A DNA stretch of 11,252 bases from Candidatus Harrisonbacteria bacterium CG10_big_fil_rev_8_21_14_0_10_44_23 (GTDB lineage: Bacteria > Patescibacteriota > Minisyncoccia > UBA6257 > 1-14-0-10-44-23): the NCBI GenBank assembly GCA_002773475.1, contig PFBB01000005.1, positions 9,810-21,061 on the forward strand, written 5' to 3'. Positions within the stretch are counted from its first letter, which is position 1; each line of letters begins with the position of its first letter. Shown here piece after piece: positions 1 to 5,350 of the stretch. A model generated the notes under the pieces. The model saw only the letters and a list, made by a program, of their open reading frames with translations, did not search any database and was not told the origin of the DNA. A program made the position numbers and the translations under genes.

Positions 1-65
1 ATTACCATCTAGTATCGCCCCCAATATCCCAGTATCTTAATATCCCCTCAATATATCCCCTTAAC

Positions 66-257
66 ATGGATCAACAAAACCCAGACGCTAAAACCACTCT
101 TTCCGACATCCGCCATGCGAAGAAAAAGAAAATTCACCTCCTAGGCAAAAGGCACTCCGCCACCAAAGATTACGCCGGAAAAAACAACGATAACACCCTC
201 CTAATCGCCGCATCGATAATCTTAATCGCTGTCTTGGTCGCTATCCTCTTTTTTTAA
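66..257 (+). CDS. Small hypothetical protein with C-terminal membrane segment
   Basis: This 63-residue ORF is not recognised as any family. Residues 1-43 are hydrophilic and strongly basic, with a KKKK run near residue 18 and a second basic patch KRHS near 28. Residues 44-63 form one hydrophobic helix of Leu, Ile, Ala, Val and Phe that runs to the last residue. This layout suggests a tail-anchored or simple type II membrane protein with a positively charged cytoplasmic part. The ATG at 66 has no SD in front of it, only AT-rich microrepeat sequence. The last 36 bp overlap the 3' end of the convergent pseudouridine synthase gene. The TM helix and the basic N-terminus argue for a real gene. The missing SD, small size and convergent overlap argue against it. 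No function can be given. Confidence 0.5.
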   Translation: MDQQNPDAKTTLSDIRHAKKKKIHLLGKRHSATKDYAGKNNDNTLLIAASIILIAVLVAILFF

Positions 258-956
258 AGACCCCAGAAAGACGACAAGCTCCGGAGGCAAACTAGCCTCT
301 ATTTTTTGTTCCTTCCCATCCAAGTCTTTAAACCTAAGGACAGCCGCGTGCAAGAAATGTCGTTGCAGTCCCTCTGGAGAGTTCTTCTTTCCGTACAGCT
401 TATCCCCAACCACTGGATGTCCAAGTGACGACAGATGCACTCTTATCTGGTGAGTCCTCCCCGTACGTGGCTTCGCCCTAAGCAGGCTAAATTCATTTCC
501 TGAGACATCTTTAAAAACCCCCTCCACCGCATATTCAGTTATCGCCGCTCGAGGCATCTTTCCTTTAAACACGGTTCGTTTAACCGAGCCATCTCTAATG
601 CTGATTGTTTTATTGATAATCCCATTTTTTTCTTGCATGCGCCCCCAAACTAAAGCAATGTATTCTTTCTCGATCTCCCTATTTTGAAAAAGCGACTTGA
701 AGTACTTAAATGCCTCCTGATTTCTCACCACAATAATTACCCCCGAAGTCTCTCTATCGAGTCGATGCACAATCCCGGGACGATTTTCATCCTCACCAAC
801 TCCCTTTATCTCCGGATAATTATTAACTGCCCAATCTGCCAACGTCTCCTCCTCGTGCTTCGCTCCGTGCTTATCAAAAATACCATGCACCAAAACACCC
901 GCTGGTTTGTTTAGCGCCAAATAGTCCTTATCTACTCGTAGTGATTCGATGTCCAT
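222..956 (-). CDS. RluA-family 23S rRNA/tRNA pseudouridine synthase
   Basis: This 244-residue protein isomerises specific uridines to pseudouridine in rRNA or tRNA in the cytoplasm. The RluA-family catalytic motif HRLDRETSG lies at about residues 64-72, with Asp67 as the expected nucleophile. The second family signature, RTGRTHQIRVHL, is near residue 165, and the early NKPAG motif is at 16-20. There is no N-terminal S4 domain, so it is shorter than RluD or RluC and closer in architecture to RluA or TruC. The target site cannot be read from the sequence. The ATG at 956 lies one base after the CCA of tRNA-Val, so the gene is probably co-transcribed with that tRNA. An AGGA inside the tRNA acceptor stem sits 8 bases upstream and may act as the SD. 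After the conserved C-terminus the protein ends in an acidic tail (EDSDQDSD) encoded opposite the TM segment of the small convergent gene. Confidence 0.93.
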   Translation of the reverse strand: MDIESLRVDKDYLALNKPAGVLVHGIFDKHGAKHEEETLADWAVNNYPEIKGVGEDENRPGIVHRLDRETSGVIIVVRNQEAFKYFKSLFQNREIEKEYIALVWGRMQEKNGIINKTISIRDGSVKRTVFKGKMPRAAITEYAVEGVFKDVSGNEFSLLRAKPRTGRTHQIRVHLSSLGHPVVGDKLYGKKNSPEGLQRHFLHAAVLRFKDLDGKEQKIEASLPPELVVFLGSLKKEDSDQDSD

Positions 957-957
957 T

Positions 958-1032
958 TGGTGCGTCCTATAGGGATTGAACCTATGGCCTCTTCCGTGTC
1001 GAGGAAGCGCTCTACCACTGAGCTAAGGACGC
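958..1032 (-). tRNA. tRNA-Val(GAC) with encoded CCA
   Basis: A full cloverleaf reads on the minus strand. The acceptor stem GCGTCCT pairs perfectly with AGGACGC, the D stem is GCTC/GAGC, the anticodon stem is CTTCC/GGAAG, and the T stem is ATAGG/CCTAT with loop TTCAATC. The discriminator is A73 (position 961), followed by an encoded CCA (960-958). The anticodon loop is TCGACAC, giving anticodon GAC, which reads GUC and GUU valine codons. The acceptor and anticodon arms resemble E. coli tRNA-Val(GAC). The base just before the anticodon is C instead of the nearly universal U33. A clear promoter lies immediately upstream, and the pseudouridine synthase ATG follows CCA by one base. Confidence 0.93.
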
Positions 1033-1041
1033 AACTCTAAA

Positions 1042-1070
1042 ATCATACGCAAAAGCCTTTCAAAAAACAA
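1042..1070 (-). promoter_or_regulatory. Promoter of tRNA-Val (and rluA-type gene)
   Basis: On the minus strand, -35 TTGTTT (1070-1065) and -10 TATGAT (1047-1042) are separated by exactly 17 bases. The predicted transcription start is about 7 bases after the -10, within one to three bases of the tRNA 5' end at 1032. The tRNA precursor would therefore have almost no 5' leader. The -35 begins directly after the T-run of the preceding terminator. Confidence 0.7.
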
Positions 1071-1072
1071 GA

Positions 1073-1104
1073 AAAAATACTCCATACGGGTATGGAGTAT
1101 TTTT
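1073..1104. terminator. Strong intrinsic terminator after peroxiredoxin, bidirectional
   Basis: The arms AAAAATACTCCATAC (1073-1087) and their exact complement (1090-1104) form a 15-bp perfect inverted repeat around two bases, effectively a CGGG tetraloop. The A-run on one side and T-run on the other give a U-tract in either direction. On the minus strand it lies 55 bases past the peroxiredoxin stop and just before the tRNA-Val promoter, so its main role is probably to end the kinase-to-prx operon. Twelve bases of the arm recur at 1128-1139, which allows an alternative pairing. Confidence 0.85.
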
Positions 1105-1127
1105 CTAGACTATCCCCTCCTATACTT

Positions 1128-1139
1128 AATACTCCATAC
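1128..1139. repeat. 12-bp direct repeat of the terminator arm
   Basis: AATACTCCATAC at 1128-1139 is identical to 1076-1087, the left arm of the terminator. In a minus-strand transcript this copy is made first and could pair with the middle segment (1101-1090) in competition with terminator formation. It also fits the surrounding AATACT-type microrepeats, so it may be repeat drift and nothing more. Confidence 0.6.
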
Positions 1140-1159
1140 CCAATACTAAATACTGCTTT

Positions 1160-1681
1160 TTATTCCTTCCCCAACGTCTCGCTCCCCGGCGCCCAGTCTG
1201 CTGGACAAAGCTCACCAGTTTGAAGAGCCTTTAGCGCCCGGATTACCTCTTTCACGGATCGGCCCACGGAATTGTCCGATACATTCATCCAGCGCAGATC
1301 ACCATCCGGATCAATTATGAAGGTTCCTCTCTGGCTTGCTCCATCTGCGCCCAAAACATTGTACATCTCGCTAACCTCTTGAGTAGTGTCGGCTAAGACA
1401 GGATATTTCACCTCGGGCAAGTCTTTTTCAAACCACGCCCTGTGCGAGTATTCGCTATCGGTTGATGCTCCAATAACCATCGCATTAGCGGCCTCAAACT
1501 CATTTTCCAATTCAGCGAACTCTCTTATTTCTGTCGGACAAACAAAAGTGAAGTCTCGAGGATAGAAAAACAAGACCACCCATTTTCCTTTATGATCCCC
1601 CAAGCTTACTTTTTTAAATTCACCAGCCTGATAAGCCATAACCGACTCAAAGACCGGGGCTTGTTCTGCAACTTTAACCAT
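1160..1681 (-). CDS. Typical 2-Cys peroxiredoxin (AhpC/Prx type)
   Basis: This 173-residue cytoplasmic thiol peroxidase reduces hydrogen peroxide and organic hydroperoxides. The active-site stretch FYPRDFTFVCPTE gives the PxxxTxxC signature with peroxidatic Cys48. The supporting Arg is near 118 (SQRGTF), and the resolving Cys159 lies in GELCPADWAPG, the typical AhpC/Prx1 arrangement. The C-terminus is short and has no GG(L/V)G or YF motif visible, so it may be less prone to overoxidation; that is inference. The ATG is 11 bases after the FolD stop, which indicates an operon, and no SD is visible in the AT-only spacer. A strong terminator follows. The reductant partner (AhpF or a thioredoxin system) is not in the window. 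Confidence 0.95.
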   Translation of the reverse strand: MVKVAEQAPVFESVMAYQAGEFKKVSLGDHKGKWVVLFFYPRDFTFVCPTEIREFAELENEFEAANAMVIGASTDSEYSHRAWFEKDLPEVKYPVLADTTQEVSEMYNVLGADGASQRGTFIIDPDGDLRWMNVSDNSVGRSVKEVIRALKALQTGELCPADWAPGSETLGKE

Positions 1682-1692
1682 ATTTTTATTAA

Positions 1693-2472
1693 TTATTTGT
1701 TAATTTCAAAAAAATTCTTCAGTAGCATCGCTACCACCAACGGGCCCGTGCCTCCAGGCGTTGGTGTGATGTAAGACGTCTTAGTTAATAGAGACTTAAC
1801 ATTCGCGTCTCCAGCCAATTTACCTCTATCTCTACTGTAGCCATAATCTACAACTATGGCATCTTTCTTAATATCCCTCGCCGTAATTAAGTTTGCCTTA
1901 CCAGCACCAGAAACAATTAAATCCGCATTCTGAAGCGCGGCTCGATCCAGCCCGCCTTTGTTCATAATTGTCATTTTTTTCACCTTACTCATCAAAAATT
2001 TAACAATTGGCTGACCAACTAATAGTCCGGAGCCAATCACTACAACTTTCTTATTTTCCAGATCAAACCCCACCTCCTTTAAGACCACCTCTAAGGCACC
2101 AACCGAAGGTGCTGGAGTTTTCGTATTAGCAACGTTCAACCCGTCAATGTCTTTTTTGATCCCAATCGCATTCAAAATAGGAGTTTGATCAAACTTTTTT
2201 GGTAAAGGAAGCTGCACGATCACCCCTCCAACTAGAGGGTTCTTTGACACTCTCTCCACCCTCTTCTCTAATTGCCTTTGAGATAAAGAAGCTGGAAGTT
2301 TTGTTAATCGAAATTTAATTCCTACCTCCTTGGCAGTTTTGGCCTTTTGCTTCAAAAAACTTAGCGATACTGGATCGTTGCCAACCAAAATTGCCACCAA
2401 GCTTCTCTTTGGCGCTCGTTGTTTTTTTAGTTTATTTAAAACCTTTGTTGCAATTTTCCTTCCATCAATCAT
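1693..2472 (-). CDS. folD: FolD: methylene-THF dehydrogenase/cyclohydrolase, divergent
   Basis: FolD normally interconverts 5,10-methylene-THF, methenyl-THF and 10-formyl-THF with NADP in the cytosol. Family features visible here are LVAILVGNDPVS (25-36), VGGVIVQLPLPK (81-92), KDIDGLN (107-113), a Rossmann stretch VVVIGSGLLVGQP (143-155) and the C-terminal YITPTPGGTGP (234-244). At 259 residues it is somewhat short. Several usually conserved positions differ. The YxxxK active-site pair appears as F39 with K43. The usual GRS of the dinucleotide loop is GSG (147-149). The PCTPxG loop is PAPSVG (120-125), and the HSxT segment is not recognisable (around 172). Lys43 and the QLPLP loop are kept, so activity is plausible but cofactor preference is uncertain. 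The upstream spacer holds 46-bp repeats. Peroxiredoxin follows 11 bases downstream. No SD is visible. Confidence 0.9.
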   Translation of the reverse strand: MIDGRKIATKVLNKLKKQRAPKRSLVAILVGNDPVSLSFLKQKAKTAKEVGIKFRLTKLPASLSQRQLEKRVERVSKNPLVGGVIVQLPLPKKFDQTPILNAIGIKKDIDGLNVANTKTPAPSVGALEVVLKEVGFDLENKKVVVIGSGLLVGQPIVKFLMSKVKKMTIMNKGGLDRAALQNADLIVSGAGKANLITARDIKKDAIVVDYGYSRDRGKLAGDANVKSLLTKTSYITPTPGGTGPLVVAMLLKNFFEINK

Positions 2473-2474
2473 TA

Positions 2475-2520
2475 GAATTTATTTAGAATTTGAAGTTTAG
2501 TATTTAGAATTTCTCCTAGT
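2475..2520. repeat. 46-bp direct repeat, copy 1
   Basis: These 46 bases are identical to 2573-2618, with copies starting 98 bp apart and 52 bp of AT-rich sequence between them. Inside the unit, TTTAGAATTT-like words recur with a 10-14 base period. Copy 1 ends two bases before the folD ATG and forms the whole proximal leader of folD. The minus-strand AGGAG in it is about 40 bases from that ATG, too far to be an SD. Confidence 0.95.
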
Positions 2521-2572
2521 TCAGTGTTTTATATTTTTTGGTCTCGTTTTTAATTTTCGGTTTTAATTATTG

Positions 2573-2618
2573 GAATTTATTTAGAATTTGAAGTTTAGTA
2601 TTTAGAATTTCTCCTAGT
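2573..2618. repeat. 46-bp direct repeat, copy 2, covering the glyA stop
   Basis: This is an exact copy of 2475-2520. It contains the glyA stop codon (TAG at 2616-2614) and two bases of the last Tyr codon, so the repeat reaches into coding sequence. The 141-bp glyA-folD spacer consists of the two copies plus a 52-bp T-rich middle (2521-2572). That middle contains a minus-strand TATAAA without a convincing -35. Confidence 0.95.
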
Positions 2619-3831
2619 ATGGTAGTGGGAACTTTTTGCAAAGTGCAACCACCTCCTTGTTTATCTTCTTCGGACTCTCTTTGTCAATTATCAGCCGTTT
2701 GATAAATCCCGCAATTTTCTTCATCTCCTTCACCTTCATGCCTCGGTTGGTTGCTGAGGGTGTGCCCATCCTTACTCCACATGGATGAAATGGCTTAATA
2801 TCTCCCGGCACTGAATTGCGGTTAGCTAGAATGCCGGCACTCTCAAGAAGTTTCTCCGCATCAATCCCGCTGATGTCGTTGCGCTTAAGATCAAGCAGAA
2901 GCATGTGAATATCGGTTCCGTTTGAGACCACGTCAAACCCCGATCGCTTTAATTCATCCGACAAGGCCCTTGCATTAATTACAATCTGCTTCTGGGCTCG
3001 CTTAAACTTCGGTGCTTGCATCTTCTCAAACATAGCCGCAATCGCCGCTGTTTGGTTGTTGTGCGGACCGCCTTGAAGCCCGGGCATAACCGCTTTATCA
3101 ATCTTCTTTGCCAACTCCTCTCCCTTGGTAAATATCACCGCCCCGCGGGGCCCCCGCATTGTTTTGTGCGTTGTCGCCATCACCACATCGGCGTGAGGAA
3201 ATGGGCTAGGGTGTTCTCCAGCTGCAACCAGACCGGCGATGTGCGAAATATCCGCAACGTGAAACGCCCCAATACTTTTTGCAATTTGACCGATCCTCTT
3301 AAAGTTAATTGCCCGAGTGTAGGAGGTCGTGCCAGAATATATCAGTCTTGGCACATTTTCTCTTGCCAATACCTCGATCGCGTCATAATCGATCTTACCC
3401 GTTGAAAGATCCACACCATACTGGACCGGATCATAATAAGTGCCAGAAAAGTTTACTTTATGCCCATGAGTCAAATGACCTCCGTGAGAAAGTATCATTC
3501 CCATCACAGTATCGCCAGGGTTAGCTAAAGCAAAATAAATGGCCATGTTCGCGGGAGAGCCAGAATAGGGCTGAACATTGCAAAACCACCCCTTCTTCAA
3601 TCCAAAGGCTTTCAAGCCCTGCTCCTGGGCGTACAACTCAATCTCGTCGTAGTATTTATTCCCCGGATAATAACGCTTACCCGGATACCCCTCTGAATAC
3701 TTATTTGCCAAAGGAGAGCCAAGGATCTTCAAAATGTCTGGCTCAATAATATTTTCTGAAGGAATCAAATCAATTGTTTCCTTCTGCCGCTTGATCTCTT
3801 TTTTGATTAATTCTGAAAGTTTCTTTGACAT
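2614..3831 (-). CDS. glyA: Serine hydroxymethyltransferase
   Basis: GlyA is a PLP enzyme that converts serine and THF to glycine and 5,10-methylene-THF in the cytosol. It is the main source of one-carbon units and the substrate supplier for FolD and thymidylate synthase. The 405-residue length is normal. The start fits the family (LIPSEN at 22-27), followed by the substrate/PLP loop KYSEGYPGKRYYPG (44-57), NVQPYSGSPAN (85-95), SHGGHLTHG (115-123), the PLP contact residues in HVADISHIAG (191-200), and the Schiff-base lysine in ATTHKTMRGPRG (Lys223). The C-terminal arginine segment RMGTPSATNRG is present. The ATG at 3831 follows the dCMP deaminase stop by three bases, so the two genes are almost certainly co-transcribed. 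No SD is visible. Nothing is truncated. Confidence 0.97.
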   Translation of the reverse strand: MSKKLSELIKKEIKRQKETIDLIPSENIIEPDILKILGSPLANKYSEGYPGKRYYPGNKYYDEIELYAQEQGLKAFGLKKGWFCNVQPYSGSPANMAIYFALANPGDTVMGMILSHGGHLTHGHKVNFSGTYYDPVQYGVDLSTGKIDYDAIEVLARENVPRLIYSGTTSYTRAINFKRIGQIAKSIGAFHVADISHIAGLVAAGEHPSPFPHADVVMATTHKTMRGPRGAVIFTKGEELAKKIDKAVMPGLQGGPHNNQTAAIAAMFEKMQAPKFKRAQKQIVINARALSDELKRSGFDVVSNGTDIHMLLLDLKRNDISGIDAEKLLESAGILANRNSVPGDIKPFHPCGVRMGTPSATNRGMKVKEMKKIAGFIKRLIIDKESPKKINKEVVALCKKFPLPY

Positions 3832-3834
3832 AAT

Positions 3835-4344
3835 TTAAAGCGTTGAAATATGTTTCATTTTAATCTTTGCCCCCTTAGCTAGACCAAGTACCTTTTTAGA
3901 CATTTCGTATCTACTGTTATAAAACAATCCGTAAACCACTCTAATAATCCCCGCATTGATTAATATTTTGAAACAGTCATAGCAAGGAGAACCGGTAGTG
4001 TATACAGTTGCACCATTTATATCCACTCCGTTCTTGGCCGCCTGAGCAATGGCATTAGCCTCAGCATGAATCGTGCGGATACAGTGTCCATCAACCATTT
4101 CGTGACCCGCATCATCGCAGTGTGCCATTCCTTTCGGGGAGCCATTATACCCAGATGCAAGAATGTTTTTATCGCGCACCAAGATCGCTCCCACCCCTTT
4201 TCGCCCCTTCCTAAACTTCAAATCTACGCCCCTGTCGCAAGTTGCTCGAGTTGCCGCCATGTGAGCCATATCCATAAAATATACATCCCAATCTGGGCGA
4301 GCATTACTCAGTTTCTTTTTTGTGGCTGTTTTTTTCTTTGGCAT
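3835..4344 (-). CDS. ComEB-type dCMP deaminase
   Basis: This 169-residue zinc enzyme of the cytidine/deoxycytidylate deaminase fold is expected to deaminate dCMP to dUMP, feeding thymidylate synthesis. The zinc and catalytic motif HAE is at 93-95 (TIHAEANAIA), and the second half PCYDC is at 120-124 with Cys121 and Cys124. An insert with Cys76, His81 and Cys88 matches the second, structural zinc site known in this family. The N-terminal match RPDWDVYFMDMAHMAATRATC needs the upstream ATG at 4344. That places a Lys-rich tail of about 12 residues ahead of the fold and a 41-bp same-strand overlap with the kinase gene, which suggests coupled translation. GlyA follows after three bases. The product could act on related nucleotides, but the sequence fits dCMP deaminase well. 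The name ComEB comes from the Bacillus competence operon and does not imply a competence role. Confidence 0.92.
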   Translation of the reverse strand: MPKKKTATKKKLSNARPDWDVYFMDMAHMAATRATCDRGVDLKFRKGRKGVGAILVRDKNILASGYNGSPKGMAHCDDAGHEMVDGHCIRTIHAEANAIAQAAKNGVDINGATVYTTGSPCYDCFKILINAGIIRVVYGLFYNSRYEMSKKVLGLAKGAKIKMKHISTL

Positions 4345-4882
4345 AGATTAATAATTTATTAATATTTTCATAAAGCTTCTGGATCGAGCCATCATTTATT
4401 ATAGTATAATCCGCCATTTCCATAACCTTATCAAGTTGCTGTCCGGCACCCGAACCAGTTCGCTCTTTCTCCTCGCTTTTTTGAAACTCTTCAAAACTTA
4501 CTCCATCCCTCTCATTTCCTCGTTTCTTAACTCGCGAATAACGAACCTCAATCGGTGTTTCAATTTTAAGTAAATAAAAATCCTGGGCTTTCTTTAGCTC
4601 CCCAACCTCGTCCGGATGGCGAATGCTAGAAACAGTTGCCAACTCAATTTTCTCTTTTCTAATTTTGCCTAAAAGAACCTCGGCAAGGTATCCGTTGCCA
4701 TTAGCTTCTCTGAGTTCGTTTCCTTTATTAATTAAATTTTCCCGAATTAATTCCAGCCCCTCCTTACGACAAAAGTCCCGGATAACATCCGAGCAAGAAA
4801 AGTGAGCAAAGCCTTTGCTCATCAAGTATTCTCCCGCCACATCTTTTCCTGAGGCGTTTAAGCCTGTAATGCCGATAATCAT
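4304..4882 (-). CDS. P-loop (deoxy)nucleotide/dephospho-CoA kinase-like protein
   Basis: This 192-residue P-loop kinase starts with Walker A GITGLNASGKD (4-14, Lys13). Asp occupies the position where Ser or Thr is usual after the lysine. Downstream, the order of motifs is NKGNELREANGNGYLA (52-67), SSIRHPDEVGEL (85-96), RYSRVKKRGNERD (114-126, a lid-like Arg stretch) and ADYTIINDGS (157-166). This succession recalls dephospho-CoA kinase relatives, especially the archaeal UPF0200 group and phage-type dNMP kinases, more than canonical CoaE. The 3' end overlaps the dCMP deaminase by 41 bp, and GlyA and FolD follow. A role as a deoxynucleotide kinase in dTMP supply is therefore attractive but is inference. 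CoaE itself remains possible. The gene starts 20 bases after tRNA-Ile without an SD. Confidence 0.65.
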   Translation of the reverse strand: MIIGITGLNASGKDVAGEYLMSKGFAHFSCSDVIRDFCRKEGLELIRENLINKGNELREANGNGYLAEVLLGKIRKEKIELATVSSIRHPDEVGELKKAQDFYLLKIETPIEVRYSRVKKRGNERDGVSFEEFQKSEEKERTGSGAGQQLDKVMEMADYTIINDGSIQKLYENINKLLIYAKEKNSHKKETE

Positions 4883-4902
4883 AGATTAAAAAATTAAATT
4901 TG

Positions 4903-4974
4903 TGGGTGTAGCAAGGATCGAACTTGCGACCTCTGTCTTATCAGGACAGCGCTCTACCACTGAGCTATACACCC
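4903..4974 (-). tRNA. tRNA-Ile(GAT), no encoded CCA
   Basis: The cloverleaf on the minus strand has acceptor GGGTGTA/TACACCC, D stem GCTC/GAGC, anticodon stem CTGTC/GACAG with loop CTGATAA (anticodon GAT, normal T33), T stem GCAAG/CTTGC with loop TTCGATC, and discriminator A at 4903. It reads AUC and AUU isoleucine codons. The bases after the discriminator are CAA, so CCA must be added by the nucleotidyltransferase, unlike tRNA-Val in the same window. It stands outside any rRNA operon and 20 bases ahead of the kinase ATG. Confidence 0.96.
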
Positions 4975-4989
4975 AATATTACGGGAGTA

Positions 4990-5018
4990 ATTCTACCCAC
5001 TCTAACTCCCAAGGTCAA
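4990..5018 (-). promoter_or_regulatory. Promoter of tRNA-Ile and probably the kinase-to-prx operon
   Basis: On the minus strand, -35 TTGACC (5018-5013) and -10 TAGAAT (4995-4990) have a 17-base spacer, each box one mismatch from consensus. The -35 and part of the spacer lie inside the last codons of the 114-residue membrane protein gene. The predicted start is near 4983, giving a tRNA 5' leader of about 8 bases. No other good promoter was seen between here and the peroxiredoxin gene. Confidence 0.75.
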
Positions 5019-5346
5019 CCGCCTCCTCGGTAGATGTCGCTCCATTTTGAATTACCGGACTGCTCGATGCCTCATTGTCTGATTCAAATACGTCCAGCGC
5101 CTCCTCTCCCCCTACCGACAAAGTTGAGCTCCCGAAAATGGCGTCATAGGCTTCAAAATTAAACTTCACCACACCCGGAGCGGTTACCTGACTTTCACCA
5201 AACACCTTATTCGATTTTTTTAGTAGAAACTGCAAAGAAAGAGCAACCACACCCAAGAAAATTAATAACATCAATATTCCCATTGCAAGATAAATCAGCT
5301 CCTTCTTCCTATCAACAACTTTTTTTGATATCGCTTCGTTTTTCAT
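5002..5346 (-). CDS. Single-pass membrane protein next to PilO-like gene
   Basis: This 114-residue protein belongs to no family that I recognise. Residues 1-16 are basic, residues 17-42 form one long hydrophobic helix, and KKSNK follows. The remainder (48-114) is acidic and Ser/Thr-rich with one more ordered patch around FNFEAYDAIFG (62-72). An N-in, C-out topology is likely from the positive N-terminus. The ATG at 5346 follows the PilO-like stop by four bases, so they form a two-gene operon. A link to type IV pilus or secretion inner-membrane assembly is suggested by context only. GGAT between the stop and the ATG is too close to be a normal SD. The tRNA-Ile promoter overlaps the 3' end. Confidence 0.75.
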   Translation of the reverse strand: MKNEAISKKVVDRKKELIYLAMGILMLLIFLGVVALSLQFLLKKSNKVFGESQVTAPGVVKFNFEAYDAIFGSSTLSVGGEEALDVFESDNEASSSPVIQNGATSTEEAVDLGS

Positions 5347-5350
5347 ATCC

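Noticed and set aside
2521..2572. Separate promoter for folD (minus-strand TATAAA near 2530)
   Set aside because: There is no -35-like hexamer at 16-18 bases in a very AT-rich spacer, so the -10 look-alike is expected by composition.
3016..3405. 129-codon ORF on the plus strand opposite glyA
   Set aside because: It lies wholly antisense to a well-supported serine hydroxymethyltransferase, its product has no recognisable motif and is rich in Cys, His and Arg as antisense shadows often are, and it has no SD.
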